Shown piece by piece: positions 50,653-59,708 of a stretch of 64,000 nt of DNA. Each line of letters begins with the position of its first letter. Within the stretch, counting starts at the first letter, position 1. The position numbers and the translations under genes are program-made. Origin of the DNA: Amycolatopsis jiangsuensis (GTDB lineage: Bacteria > Actinomycetota > Actinomycetes > Mycobacteriales > Pseudonocardiaceae); NCBI RefSeq assembly GCF_014204865.1, contig NZ_JACHMG010000001.1, forward strand, positions 620,001 through 684,000, written 5' to 3'. The notes under the pieces were generated by a model. The model was not told the DNA's origin. It did not search any database and saw nothing but the letters and a program-made list of their open reading frames with translations.

Positions 50653-51768
50653 ATGAGGCGTTCCCGACTGTGTGTGCTGATGGCCGTGCTGGCGATGGTG
50701 ACCGGCGGGTTCCTCGCCGGTCCCGGAACCGCAGGTGCCGCCTCGGCCGCGTTGCCCAAGCATTCCCTGATCGGTTACCTGCACGCGAGTTTCGCGAACG
50801 GGTCCGGTTACGTGAAGCTCGCCGACGTCCCGGATGCCTGGGACATCATCGATCTCGCGTTCGCCGAGCCGACCTCGCCGACGTCCGGCGAGGTCCAGTT
50901 CAACCGGTGCCCCGCCGAGGAGTGCGCCGGGGTGGAGAGCGACGCCGACTTCATCGCCGCGATCCGGGCCAAGCAGGCGCAGGGCAAAAAGGTGCTGATC
51001 TCGATCGGCGGCGCGAACGGGCAGGTCCAGCTCACCACGACCGCCGCGCGTGACGCGTTCGTCAGTTCCGTCTCGGCGATCATCGACAAGTACGGCCTGG
51101 ACGGTCTGGACGTCGACTTCGAAGGGCATTCGCTGTCGCTGGACTCCGGCGACACCGACTTCCACAAGCCGACCACGCCGGTCGTGGTCAACCTCATCTC
51201 CGCGCTCCAGTCGCTGAAGTCCCGCTACGGCGACAAGTTCGTGCTCACGATGGCGCCGGAGACGTTCTTCGTCCAGGTCGGCCACCAGTTCTACGGCGGC
51301 TCCGGTGGCGGCGACGCGCGCACCGGCGCGTACCTGCCGGTGATCTACGCACTGCGTGACGCGCTGACCGTGCTGCACGTCCAGGACTACAACTCCGGCC
51401 CGGTGATGGGCCTCGACGAGCAGTACCACACGATGGGCGGCGCCGACTTCCACATCGCGATGACCGACATGCTCAAGGCCGGCTTCACCGTCGCCGACAC
51501 CGGGCAGACGTTCCCCGCGCTGCGCGACGACCAGATCGGCTTCGGCGTTCCGGCGACCGGCGAGGCGGGCAACGGCTACACCCCGCCCGCCGACGTCCAG
51601 ACCGCGCTGACCTGCCTGGCCAAGGGCACCGGCTGCGGAAGCTACACCCTGCGCGGCGGGCCGATCCCCGGTCTGGCCGGCCTGATGACCTGGTCGATCA
51701 ACTGGGACCACTTCTCCGGCTGGGCGTTCCAGGACGCACACCGGCCGTTCCTGGACTCCCTTTCCTGA
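50653..51768 (+). CDS. Secreted GH18 chitinase
   Basis: ATG 50653 gives 371 residues with a signal peptide ending near GTAGAAS. The catalytic motif LDGLDVDFEG (DxxDxDxE, Glu157) and the opening IGYLHASFANGSG define a GH18 chitinase without a carbohydrate-binding domain. It converts chitin to chito-oligosaccharides outside the cell. Two DasR-like boxes upstream indicate induction by aminosugars. Its stop abuts the stop of the convergent aldo/keto reductase with no intervening base. Confidence 0.93.
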   Translation: MRRSRLCVLMAVLAMVTGGFLAGPGTAGAASAALPKHSLIGYLHASFANGSGYVKLADVPDAWDIIDLAFAEPTSPTSGEVQFNRCPAEECAGVESDADFIAAIRAKQAQGKKVLISIGGANGQVQLTTTAARDAFVSSVSAIIDKYGLDGLDVDFEGHSLSLDSGDTDFHKPTTPVVVNLISALQSLKSRYGDKFVLTMAPETFFVQVGHQFYGGSGGGDARTGAYLPVIYALRDALTVLHVQDYNSGPVMGLDEQYHTMGGADFHIAMTDMLKAGFTVADTGQTFPALRDDQIGFGVPATGEAGNGYTPPADVQTALTCLAKGTGCGSYTLRGGPIPGLAGLMTWSINWDHFSGWAFQDAHRPFLDSLS

Positions 51769-52767
51769 TCAGCGGAAGGGCCGCAGCCGCTCGAAGACGT
51801 GGTACGGAAAGGGCAGCTCGGTCCGGCTGCCCTCGGTGAGCCGGTCCACGAGGTCCTGCGGCACGTCCAGGGCCAGCGCGCCGAGCGTGTCACGCAGCTG
51901 CTCCGTCGACCGGGCGCCCACGATCGGGCTCACGACGCCCGGCCGGCGCAGGACCCAGTGCAGTGCGAGCTGGGCCGGCGTGGCACCGTTTTCCCCGGCC
52001 AGCTCACGGAGCACGTCGAGCACGGCCCAGCGGTGCGCGGAGTGCTCGGCTCCGGCGAGCCGGCCCTCGGCCGCGCCGGTCCGGCTGTACTTGCCGGTGA
52101 GGAATCCGCCGGCCAGCGGGCTCCACGGCTGCACCGCGATGCCGAACTCCCCGGCCAGCGGGACGAACTCGTTCTCGATGGCCCGTTCGACGAGCGAGTA
52201 CTCCAGCTGCAGCGAGGTGATCGGCGGGCCGCCGAGCATGGCCGCCTTGGTCGCGTACCACGCCGGGACGTCGCTCAGCCCGACCGCGCGCACCTTGCCC
52301 GCGCGCACCAGCTCGTCGAACGCCGCGACGACCTCCTCGGCCGGGGTGAAACCGTCCCAGACGTGCAGCCAATACAGGTCGACGTGGTCCACCCGGAGCC
52401 GTCGCAGCGAACGCTCCAGCGACGCGATCATGTTCTTGCGCCCGTTGCTGCGGTTGGCGAGGTCGGGGACCTCCCGGCCGCCCTCGGCGACGCGCGGGCC
52501 GGAGTACTTCGTGGCCAGCACGACGCGGTCGCGGTCGGGCAGCTCACGCAGGAACTCGCCGACCAGCTCCTCGCTGCGTCCGTCGCTGTAGTTGTTCGCG
52601 GTGTCGACGAAGTTGCCCCCGGCCGCCAGATAGTCGCGGAACACCGCGCGCGAGGCCTCGTCGCCGGAACACAGCCCGGCCGTGCCGAAGGTCATCGCCC
52701 CCAGTGCGATCGGCGAGACCAGCAGACCGGAACGGCCCAGTGGCCGCAGTTCACTCAAGTCCGTCAT
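51769..52767 (-). CDS. Aldo/keto reductase
   Basis: ATG 52767 gives 332 residues. The family motifs are GAMTFG, NFVDTANNYSDGRSEELVG (Asp/Tyr of the tetrad), LATKYSG (Lys) and DLYWLHVWDGFTP (His), with SDVPAWY and GGFLTGKYSR following. It reduces carbonyls with NADPH. The divergent neighbour is a MerR regulator with a cysteine at the AdhR sensing position, and a MerR-type operator sits in its promoter, so it probably detoxifies reactive aldehydes or quinones. The -10 box ends 7-8 bases before the ATG, so the transcript appears leaderless. Confidence 0.93.
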   Translation of the reverse strand: MTDLSELRPLGRSGLLVSPIALGAMTFGTAGLCSGDEASRAVFRDYLAAGGNFVDTANNYSDGRSEELVGEFLRELPDRDRVVLATKYSGPRVAEGGREVPDLANRSNGRKNMIASLERSLRRLRVDHVDLYWLHVWDGFTPAEEVVAAFDELVRAGKVRAVGLSDVPAWYATKAAMLGGPPITSLQLEYSLVERAIENEFVPLAGEFGIAVQPWSPLAGGFLTGKYSRTGAAEGRLAGAEHSAHRWAVLDVLRELAGENGATPAQLALHWVLRRPGVVSPIVGARSTEQLRDTLGALALDVPQDLVDRLTEGSRTELPFPYHVFERLRPFR

Positions 52768-52774
52768 GCCTGCG

Positions 52775-52805
52775 AGTGAAGCACCCGGAGTCCGCTCCGG
52801 GTCAA
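52775..52805 (-). promoter_or_regulatory. MerR-type promoter of the aldo/keto reductase
   Basis: On the minus strand TTGACC, a 19-base spacer and TTCACT form an over-long MerR-type promoter. Within it ACCCGGAG-TCCG-CTCCGGGT (52783-52802) is a perfect 8-bp inverted repeat, 15 of 20 bases identical to the operator in the MerR gene's own promoter. Confidence 0.75.
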
Positions 52806-52823
52806 TCCCGGCGAACCCGGTGC

Positions 52824-52854
52824 TTGACCTGGAGCGTGCTCCAGGTGCGACTCT
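52824..52854 (+). promoter_or_regulatory. MerR-type autoregulatory promoter
   Basis: TTGACC (52824-52829), 19-base spacer and GACTCT (52849-52854). ACCTGGAGC-GT-GCTCCAGGT (52827-52846) is a perfect 9-bp inverted repeat. The GTG start is 7 bases after the -10, so the mRNA is probably leaderless. Confidence 0.78.
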
Positions 52855-52860
52855 GGGTGG

Positions 52861-53244
52861 GTGGATTCCTATTCGCCGGCCGAGGTCACCGCCCGGACCG
52901 GATTCAGCATCGACACCATCCGCTACTACGAGCGCATCGGGCTGCTGCACGAGGTGGGCCGCACCGCCGGTGGCCGCCGTCGCTTCACCGAGGAGGACCT
53001 GCGGTTCCTGCAGCTGTTGCGGTGCCTGCGCGACACCGACATGCCCATCGCCGAGATGCTGCGTTTCGTCGGGCTGCTGCGCGACGGCGAGCACACCGCG
53101 GCACAGCGGCTCGAGGTGCTGCGCGAGCACGAGAAGCGCGTGACCGAGCAGATCGAACGGCTGCACGGGCACCAGGAACACATCCGGATGAAGATCACCT
53201 ACTATCGCGCCGAGTCCGAACAGCAGAACGTCGCGGCCGTCTGA
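52861..53244 (+). CDS. MerR-family regulator (AdhR/NmlR-like)
   Basis: GTG 52861 gives 127 residues. The N-terminal winged HTH (FSIDTIRYYERIGLL, GRRRFTEEDLRFLQLLRCLR) is followed by a dimerisation helix (VTEQIERLHGHQEHI). Cys55 in LLRCLRDTDMPIAEM aligns with Cys52 of Bacillus AdhR, which senses methylglyoxal-type electrophiles, the only cysteine here. MerR activators bind 19-base-spacer promoters such as the two flanking this gene. The likely target is the divergent aldo/keto reductase and itself. Confidence 0.9.
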   Translation: MDSYSPAEVTARTGFSIDTIRYYERIGLLHEVGRTAGGRRRFTEEDLRFLQLLRCLRDTDMPIAEMLRFVGLLRDGEHTAAQRLEVLREHEKRVTEQIERLHGHQEHIRMKITYYRAESEQQNVAAV

Positions 53245-53305
53245 CGCGTCGTTTTTGTCGGAGGTCCCGGCTAGCGTGAACGCCACCTGACCGAGGGGAG
53301 GCGTG

Positions 53306-53866
53306 ATGACCACGCTGGAAGACCGTCCGAACACCGCGTTGCTGGTCGTGGACGTGCAGAAAGGCGTCATGGCGGTGTCGCACGAGGCGGGCACCGTGGT
53401 GGCGAACGTCGGTGTGCTCGTGACGAAGGCCCGGCGGGCCGGGGTGCCCGTGGTGTGGATCCAGCACTCGGACGAGGGCATGGCCAGGGGCAGCGACGGC
53501 TGGCAGTACGTTCCCGAGCTGACCCGGGCGGAGACCGAGCCGCTGGTGGAGAAGAGTTTCCCGGATTCGTTCGAGGACACCACGCTGGAGCAGGTGCTCG
53601 CCGGACTGGGCGTGGGCCGCCTGGTGGTGAGCGGAGCCCAGACGGACGTCTGCATCCGCTCGACCCTGCACGGCGCACTGGCCCGCGGCTACGACGCCAC
53701 CCTGGTGAGTGACGCGCACACCACCGAGGACCTCACCGAATGGGGCGCCCCACCCCCGCCGCAGGTCATCGCGCACACGAACCTGTACTGGCGTTTCCAC
53801 ACCGCCCCGGGCCGCACCGCCGGCACGGTGACCACAGAGGAGGTCGATTTCGGCACGGGATCGTGA
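53306..53866 (+). CDS. Isochorismatase-family cysteine hydrolase
   Basis: ATG 53306 gives 186 residues (the GTG 3 bases upstream is too near the GGGGAGG site). The triad is Asp16 (LLVVDVQKG), Lys83 (VEKSFPDSF) and Cys116 (GAQTDVCIRST). The family covers nicotinamidases, isochorismatases and carbamoyl hydrolases; nothing here singles one out. It begins 61 bases after the MerR gene on the same strand and could be cotranscribed. A repeat-rich gap follows. Confidence 0.87.
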   Translation: MTTLEDRPNTALLVVDVQKGVMAVSHEAGTVVANVGVLVTKARRAGVPVVWIQHSDEGMARGSDGWQYVPELTRAETEPLVEKSFPDSFEDTTLEQVLAGLGVGRLVVSGAQTDVCIRSTLHGALARGYDATLVSDAHTTEDLTEWGAPPPPQVIAHTNLYWRFHTAPGRTAGTVTTEEVDFGTGS

Positions 53867-54466
53867 CCGCGCGGCGACCCGGCGGCGCGGAGTTCCGGCG
53901 GCGCTCCGGCGGCGGGGAGTCCTGGCGCTGCGGTGTCCTGGCGGCGCGGTGTCCTGGCGCTGCGGTGTCCTGGCGGCGCGGTGTCCTGGCGCTGCGGTGT
54001 CCTGGCGGCGCGGTGTCCCGGCGCTGCCGGTGCCGCGGAGTCCCGGCGCTGCCGATGTCGCGGAATCACGACGCTGCCGGCACCGCGCCTAATAGCACTG
54101 CGCACTGTCAGCACCGCCCACTGTCGGCCTGAACTGTCGCCAGCCCAGTGCACCGCCAGCCCAGTGCACCACGACCGGTGACCGACGACCCGCGCGGCGG
54201 AAACCGTCAAGACGACTGGCACACCACAACCGGCGGGCCGCGATCACGGACCCGACAACCGCGTACGAAGGACCCACACACGAGAACCTGCCCGAGAACA
54301 GTACCTCGGAAACCGCCGGAAATCGGCGCACCAGCACCTGCCGGGAGGCAGCGCGCCAGGCCTCGGCGGGAGTCAGCGCACGAAAACCAACCCGAGGACC
54401 GATACACGAGAACCCGGCTGCATCGCGGGTCCGGTAACGGATGCTCGCTGTGTGGATTCGAGACCC
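53867..54466. repeat. Gene-free region with 32-bp tandem repeats
   Basis: From 53925 to 54020 a 32-base unit made of two similar 16-mers (GCGCTGCGGTGTCCTG and GCGGCGCGGTGTCCTG) repeats three times with only one base different at the end. Decayed copies continue to about 54070, and a 16-base repeat CGCCAGCCCAGTGCAC occurs twice near 54131-54165. I see no convincing gene; ORFs on either strand are repeat-derived. Confidence 0.8.
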
Positions 54467-55339
54467 TTACCCGAAGTGCTTGCGCAGGAAGGAGATTCCC
54501 GTGGTGGTCATTTCGCTGCGGACGGGGTGGCCGTAGGCGTGGCCGGTGTCGGGGAGCCAGCGGAAGTCGGCGTCCGCGCCCGCGCGCCAGTAGGCGGCTA
54601 CCAGGGATTCGCTGTGGGCCAACGGGACCGTCGCGTCGGCGGTGCCGTGCGTGACCAGCAGCGGGGCGGCCGTTTCGGTGAGGTGGGTGAGCGGGTTCGT
54701 CGCGGCCGCCAGGGCCGGATCGTTCGTCGGGGAGGTGCCGAACAGCCAGGTGTGCGGGTCGGCCCCGGTCACGGCGTGCAGTGAACCGGGCGGGGGAGCG
54801 GGCAGCCGCGTGAAGTCCGAGGGCGGGCTCCACGCCACGGCCGCCTGCACGGAGCTGTCCGGGCCGCTCACGCCGACCTCGCCTTCCAGCTCGGGATGGC
54901 CGCCGGTCACCGCGAGCAGGACCGCGAGGTAGCCGCCCGCGCCGTGGCCCCAGGCGGCGAGCCGGACCGGATCCAGTGCGAGGGTCCGGCTGTGGTGGCG
55001 CAGCCAGCGGACGGCCGCCTTCACGTCGTGCAGCTGCGCCGGGTAACCGGCCTCGCGCCCGTGTCTGAAGTGGACGGTCGCCATGGCGAAGCCGGCCTCC
55101 AGCAGCCGTGCACCGAGGTACCGGCCCAACGGCCCCTGCCGCGCTGCGGACGTCTCGCTGTGCACGAACACGACCACCGGCCAGCCCGTCTCCGGCGGGG
55201 AGCCGTCCGGCACCGTGAGGTCGAGCAGCAGCGGCCGGTACCCGGTCAGCTGCGCGACCACTGCGTCGCGGTACCGCAGGCAGCCCGCCCCGGGCTCGGG
55301 CTCGGGCGGTGCGATCCGGGGCAGCAGTACGTGGGTCAC
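54467..55339 (-). CDS. Alpha/beta hydrolase homologue lacking the nucleophile serine
   Basis: ATG 55339 gives 290 residues. The fold is seen in WPVVVFVHSETSAARQG, MATVHFRHGREAGYPAQLHD, LVTHGTADATVPLAHSE (Asp) and LPDTGHAYGHPV (His), like BD-FAE/DLH esterases. The nucleophile elbow, normally GxSxG, reads AWGHGAGG, with Gly133 (codon 54941-54943, GGC) in place of Ser. The oxyanion HGG motif is also changed to HSE. It should not be a standard esterase, and may bind a ligand or use another residue. Gene-free repeats lie on both sides. Confidence 0.8.
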   Translation of the reverse strand: MTHVLLPRIAPPEPEPGAGCLRYRDAVVAQLTGYRPLLLDLTVPDGSPPETGWPVVVFVHSETSAARQGPLGRYLGARLLEAGFAMATVHFRHGREAGYPAQLHDVKAAVRWLRHHSRTLALDPVRLAAWGHGAGGYLAVLLAVTGGHPELEGEVGVSGPDSSVQAAVAWSPPSDFTRLPAPPPGSLHAVTGADPHTWLFGTSPTNDPALAAATNPLTHLTETAAPLLVTHGTADATVPLAHSESLVAAYWRAGADADFRWLPDTGHAYGHPVRSEMTTTGISFLRKHFG

Positions 55340-56030
55340 CCCGCGACTATCGTTTGTTCACCACGCAACCGCGAAGCCGTACCACGAAGCGGGACAAGCC
55401 CGGCATCCCGGACGCCGCACCACCGCGAGAGCGTTCACGGCGCCCGGTCGAGCTTCGAGTGCCGCGCCGTGCGGAAACGACAGCCCGCAGCTTCCGGTAT
55501 CTGGTTGCGGGGTGGTCGGATCGCGATCACCTGTGGACGCCGTGCCCCCGCGACAGTGCGCAGGGTGCCCGGTCGAGCTTCGAGTGGTGCGCGGTGTTGG
55601 CATGGGACCGCGCGCTGCGGCCTCGACGGTTGGGTGCGGGTTGATTGATCGTGCGATCGCCTTTGGGGCGCTGCGTCACGGCGAGTGCGTTGACTGTGTC
55701 CGGTCGAGTGGCGCGCGGTGTTGGCATGAGACCACGCTCCGCAGGCCCGGCATCTGCGCGCGGGTTGATCGATCACGCGATCACCTCGGGACACCGCACG
55801 CCCGAGACAGCGCACCCGGCGCCCGATCGAGCCTCCGAATGCCATGCAGTGCGGAACTGAGACTGCGCCCGCAGCCCCCGCACCTCGGTGCGGGCCCATC
55901 GATCGCGCGAGCACCTCGACCTCGCTCACCCCCCAGGCGGCAAGGCCGGAACCGCCCCACGCGGTTGTCGCAGGCCTCACCGAGAAGGCACTCCGTCAGG
56001 CCGGCCCCCAATGCCAGGCGGAGGCCCGGC
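55340..56030. repeat. Gene-free region with four ~125-bp tandem repeats
   Basis: The anchor CGGTCGAG (CGATCGAG in the last copy) starts at 55445, 55570, 55701 and 55824, spaced 125, 131 and 123 bases. Each unit carries a variant of a GATCGATC(R)CGCGATCACC palindromic core. Identity is moderate and decreases outward. No gene is supported on either strand; the DNA may be a regulatory or structural array. Confidence 0.8.
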
Positions 56031-56306
56031 TCAGAGTGCGAAAAAGATCGAGCGCACGATCACCGCGCCGAAGAACACCACCGTGAACGCCAGGTCGATG
56101 GCCACTCCGCCGGCCCGTACCGGGCGTAACACCCGGCGGACCGGGGCGATCACCGGTTCGGTGACCCGGTGGCTGAACTGCCGCGCCTGTCCCAGCCACG
56201 CCGGTCCGGTGGTCACCAGCCGGGTCCAGTCCAGCACCATGCGGACCACCAGCACCAGGATGAACAGGGTCAGCACCCACCCGACCAGCGCTCCGATCAG
56301 GCTCAT
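56031..56306 (-). CDS. YggT family membrane protein
   Basis: ATG 56306 (GAGGT 5 bases upstream) gives 91 residues with two membrane segments: LIGALVGWVLTLFILVLVVRMVLDW and DLAFTVVFFGAVIVRSIFF (each read in part). The loop TEPVIAPVRRVLRPVRAGGV is the YggT signature (ExxxxPxR). YggT proteins are usually near divisome genes or osmotic stress genes; here the context gives no clue. It is divergent from the sugar-acid dehydratase. Confidence 0.9.
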   Translation of the reverse strand: MSLIGALVGWVLTLFILVLVVRMVLDWTRLVTTGPAWLGQARQFSHRVTEPVIAPVRRVLRPVRAGGVAIDLAFTVVFFGAVIVRSIFFAL

Positions 56307-56492
56307 CGCACACCTCGCCACGTTCCGGGGACGGTTCCACTCACCCGGTCCAACGTCCGGGCCCTGCATTCAGTGTCCGGCTTGCCCGTTTTCTCAGCGA
56401 CTTTTCAGCGAAGCACGCCGCACCGGCGGGCCTTGCCTCGCCGCGCGCTCTGCGGTGGGGTGGGCACGGGCACGAGCGGGAAGGGGATGCAC

Positions 56493-58214
56493 ATGGGTGA
56501 ACGGCGCAGCGCGGCGTGGTTCGGCGCGTCCGGGCGGGCGGGGATGATCCACCGGTCCTGGATGCGTTCGCAGGGCTTCGGGCCGGAGGTGTTCGACGGG
56601 CGTCCGGTGATCGGGATCGCGACCAGCGCGTCCGAACTGGCCCCGTGCAACGTGCACCTGGACCGGGTCGCCGAGGCGGTCAAACGCGGCGTCTGGCAGG
56701 CGGGTGGCCTGCCGCTGGCGTTCCCGACCATGGCGACCGGCGAGACGCTGATGCGCCCGACCGCGATGCTCTACCGCAACCTGATGGCGATGGAGGTCGA
56801 GGAACTGATCCGCGCCAACCCGCTCGACGGTGTCGTGCTGCTCTCCGGATGCGACAAGACGACCCCGGCGATGCTGATGGGTGCGGCGAGCGTGGACCTG
56901 CCCGCGGTGATGGTGACCGGCGGCCCGATGCTCAACGGGAAGTTCCGCGGTCAGGATGTCGGCTCCGGCACGCACGTCTGGAAGTTCGAAGAAGAGCTGA
57001 AGGCCGGCCGGATGACCGAGGAGGAGTGCTTCTTCGCCGAGGGCTGCATGGCGCGGTCCAACGGGCACTGCATGACCATGGGGACCGCCTCCACGATGGC
57101 CTGTCTCGCCGAGGCACTCGGCATGCAGCTGCCCGGTTCGGCCACCTGGCCCGCGGTCGACGCGCGGCGCTTCGAGACCGCGCAGGCGGCGGGCCGGCGC
57201 GTGGTCGCGATGGTCGAGGAGGACCTGCGGCCCTCGGCGATCCTGACCCGGACCGCGTTCGAGAACGCCATCCGTGTCAACGCCGCGATCGGCGGCTCGA
57301 CGAACGCGATCGTGCACCTGCTCGCGCTCGCCGGCCGCGCCCGGGTACCGCTGGCGATGGCCGACTTCGACGAACTGGCCCGCGCCGTGCCGACCCTGCT
57401 GGACCTGATGCCCTCGGGCCGGTTCCTGATGGAGGACTTCTGTTACGCCGGTGGCGTTCCGGTGGTGCTGCGCCGGCTCCTCGAATCCGGTCTGCTGCAC
57501 GGTGACGCCATCACGGTGACCGGCCGGAGCGTGGCGCACGAGTCCGCCGAGGCGCAGTGCTGGAACGACGAGGTGATCACCGAGGTCGGCGAGCCGTTCC
57601 AGCCGGCCGGTTCCGGGACCGCCGTGCTCACCGGCAACCTGGCTCCCGAAGGCGCGGTGCTCAAGCAGTCCGCCGCCTCGCCGGACCTGCTCACGCACAC
57701 CGGCCCGGCGCTGGTGTTCGACACCGCCGAGGACTACCACCGGGTGGCCGACGACCCGGACCTGGCTGTCACGCCCGCCACCGTGCTGGTCATCCGCGGC
57801 GCGGGCCCGAAGGGCTACCCGGGGATGCCCGAGGTGGCGAACGTGCCGGTGCCGGCGAAGCTGCTGAAGGAGGGGATCACCGACCTGGTCCGCGTCTGCG
57901 ACGGCCGGATGTCCGGCACCGGGTACGGCACGGTCGTCCTGCACGTCAGCCCGGAGTCCGCGACCGGCGGCCCGCTCGCCCTCGTGCGCACCGGCGACCG
58001 GATCACGCTGGACACGCCCGCGCGGTCGCTGACCCTGCACGTGCCGGACGAGGAGCTGGCCGTCCGCCGCGCGGAGTGGACGGCGCCCGAAACCCCGTAC
58101 GAGAGCGGCTACACCTGGCTGTACCGAGCGCACGTACTGCAGGCCCACGAGGGTGCGGATTTCGATTTCCTGCGTGGCAGAAGGGGTTCCGCCGTGCCGA
58201 GGGATTCGCACTGA
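56493..58214 (+). CDS. IlvD/Edd-type sugar-acid dehydratase
   Basis: ATG 56493 (AAGGGG 6 bases upstream) gives 573 residues. The [2Fe-2S] cysteines are Cys52 (APCNVH), Cys120 (SGCDKTTPA) and Cys193 ([12 protein letters not shown]), spaced 68 and 73 as in L-arabonate dehydratase (59/127/200). This spacing, with the HCxTMGTAST motif, marks pentonate or related sugar-acid dehydratases rather than IlvD. It dehydrates a sugar acid to a 2-keto-3-deoxy acid. Its stop overlaps the FAH-family start by one base (TGATG), so the two act in sequence. Confidence 0.9.
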   Translation: MGERRSAAWFGASGRAGMIHRSWMRSQGFGPEVFDGRPVIGIATSASELAPCNVHLDRVAEAVKRGVWQAGGLPLAFPTMATGETLMRPTAMLYRNLMAMEVEELIRANPLDGVVLLSGCDKTTPAMLMGAASVDLPAVMVTGGPMLNGKFRGQDVGSGTHVWKFEEELKAGRMTEEECFFAEGCMARSNGHCMTMGTASTMACLAEALGMQLPGSATWPAVDARRFETAQAAGRRVVAMVEEDLRPSAILTRTAFENAIRVNAAIGGSTNAIVHLLALAGRARVPLAMADFDELARAVPTLLDLMPSGRFLMEDFCYAGGVPVVLRRLLESGLLHGDAITVTGRSVAHESAEAQCWNDEVITEVGEPFQPAGSGTAVLTGNLAPEGAVLKQSAASPDLLTHTGPALVFDTAEDYHRVADDPDLAVTPATVLVIRGAGPKGYPGMPEVANVPVPAKLLKEGITDLVRVCDGRMSGTGYGTVVLHVSPESATGGPLALVRTGDRITLDTPARSLTLHVPDEELAVRRAEWTAPETPYESGYTWLYRAHVLQAHEGADFDFLRGRRGSAVPRDSH

Positions 58215-59056
58215 TGCGCCGGCTGCTCAGGACCCCTTCGGGCTGGAGCGTTTCCGATGGCACCGGCACCGGGGCGCTGCCCACCGGTACGACCCTGGGC
58301 GGCCTGCTCGGTGGATCCGCCGAGGAGTTCGGGGCGGCTCTCGCCGCCGTGGATCTTTCGTCCGGCGTCCCGGAATCCCTGCTGGCGCCGGTGGACGACG
58401 ACACCGAGGTGTGGGCGGCCGGTGTCACCTACGAGGTCTCGCGCGAGGCCCGGATGGAGGAGAGTGACGACGCCGACGTCTACGCGCGGGTGTACGAAGC
58501 GGATCGGCCGGAACTGTTCTTCAAGAGCATCGGGCACCGGGTACGCGGGCCGGCGCAGCCGATCGGCGTCCGGGAAGATTCCACTTGGGACGTTCCCGAG
58601 CCGGAGCTGGCCGTGGTGTGCACCGCCGGCGGCGAGATCGCCGGGTACACGATCGTCGACGACGTGAGTTCCCGCAGCATCGAGGGGGAGAACCCGCTGT
58701 ACCTGCCGCAGGCGAAGACCTACCACGGGTCGTGCGCGGCCGGACCGTGGATCGTGCCCGCCGCCGAGGTGCCGGATCCGTACGCGCTGGCGATATCCGT
58801 GACCATCCACCGCGGTGGGGCGCTCCGGTGGTCCGGTGAGACGAGCACCGCCCGGCTGCACCGCAGGCTCGCCGACCTGGTGTCGTGGCTCTACCGCGGC
58901 GACTGCTACCCGCGTGGAGCCGTACTGGCGACCGGGACTTCGGCGGTACCGGGCGCGGAGTTCACCCTCGAAGAGGGCGACGAGGTCACCATCTCGATCG
59001 AAGGCATCGGGACTCTGCGCAACCCGGTACAGCGCGGCCGATCCCCGTTTTGCTGA
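58214..59056 (+). CDS. Fumarylacetoacetate hydrolase-family dehydratase
   Basis: ATG 58214 overlaps the dehydratase stop. The 280-residue protein carries the FAH core: [36 protein letters not shown] (metal ligands Glu), [20 protein letters not shown] and [14 protein letters not shown]. In this pairing it resembles 2-keto-3-deoxy-pentonate dehydratases that make alpha-ketoglutarate semialdehyde in Weimberg-type oxidation. A dehydrogenase for the next step is not seen nearby. It could instead hydrolyse a beta-diketone; the operon context favours the first. Confidence 0.88.
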   Translation: MRRLLRTPSGWSVSDGTGTGALPTGTTLGGLLGGSAEEFGAALAAVDLSSGVPESLLAPVDDDTEVWAAGVTYEVSREARMEESDDADVYARVYEADRPELFFKSIGHRVRGPAQPIGVREDSTWDVPEPELAVVCTAGGEIAGYTIVDDVSSRSIEGENPLYLPQAKTYHGSCAAGPWIVPAAEVPDPYALAISVTIHRGGALRWSGETSTARLHRRLADLVSWLYRGDCYPRGAVLATGTSAVPGAEFTLEEGDEVTISIEGIGTLRNPVQRGRSPFC

Positions 59057-59176
59057 ACGGAGCCGGGGGAGTCCCTGTGGGTTCACCCGGACGTGGCGGC
59101 CTTCGTGCGTGGGCGCCCGCCGGTCGTCGTGGAACGATTCAGACCACAGGATTCGGCCGCGACGGAGGGAATGCGC

Positions 59177-59464
59177 GTGATCAAGACCAGCCGGGGCCGG
59201 GCGGGCAGGCCGGCGTGGCGCGTGACGTTCATCCTGCCGGCGGATGCCCCGCCCGGTCCGGTGAGCGTCGTCGGCGATTTCAACGACTGGCAGCCCGGAC
59301 GGCACGTACTCCGGAAACGATCCAACGGCACCCGTTCGGCCGCGGTCGACGTGCCCCCCGGCGCGCGGCTGCGCTTCCGTTACCTGGCCGAAGGCGGCTG
59401 CTGGCTCGACGATCCGGACGTGCCCGCCCGGGACGGCCGGGACTGCCTCTTCGTCGCGGACTGA
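59177..59464 (+). CDS. Stand-alone CBM48/isoamylase early-set domain protein
   Basis: I prefer GTG 59177 (GGAGGG 7-8 bases upstream, MIKTSRGRAGRPAWRVTF) to ATG 59171. The 95-residue protein is a single beta-sandwich: VTFILPADAPPGPVSVVGDF, NDWQPGRH and LRFRYLAEGGCWLDDPD, as in the glycogen-binding domain of AMPK beta. It has no catalytic domain or signal peptide, so it should act in the cytosol, perhaps binding glycogen made by the GlgE cluster about 16 kb away. Its function is inferred. Confidence 0.8.
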   Translation: MIKTSRGRAGRPAWRVTFILPADAPPGPVSVVGDFNDWQPGRHVLRKRSNGTRSAAVDVPPGARLRFRYLAEGGCWLDDPDVPARDGRDCLFVAD

Positions 59465-59708
59465 ACCAGCCAGGCGACTCCGGCGTGCCCGGCGAGTTGT
59501 GGAGCACCTGTTCTGAGCGCACGTGAGCACAGTTCCCCGCTCGCCGGACGATTGCTGTCCTCGGCCGGCGGCGAAAGACCAACCGGTTCGGCCAGAGGTG
59601 CTGATTTCCCCCTGGCTGAACGAGTTGCCTCGACGGCGCGGCCGGCTCGCCGTGGCTCGGACCACATCGGGATGGTTGTGGAGCGGATGTTCCGTTACTG
59701 TCCCGGAC

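Noticed and set aside
53925..54020. CRISPR array
   Set aside because: The 32-bp units are contiguous with no unique spacers, and no cas genes are in the window.
55435..55980. Minus-strand ORF across the 125-bp repeats
   Set aside because: Its protein is a decayed repeat with Cys/His/Arg bias, no ribosome-binding site and no domain.
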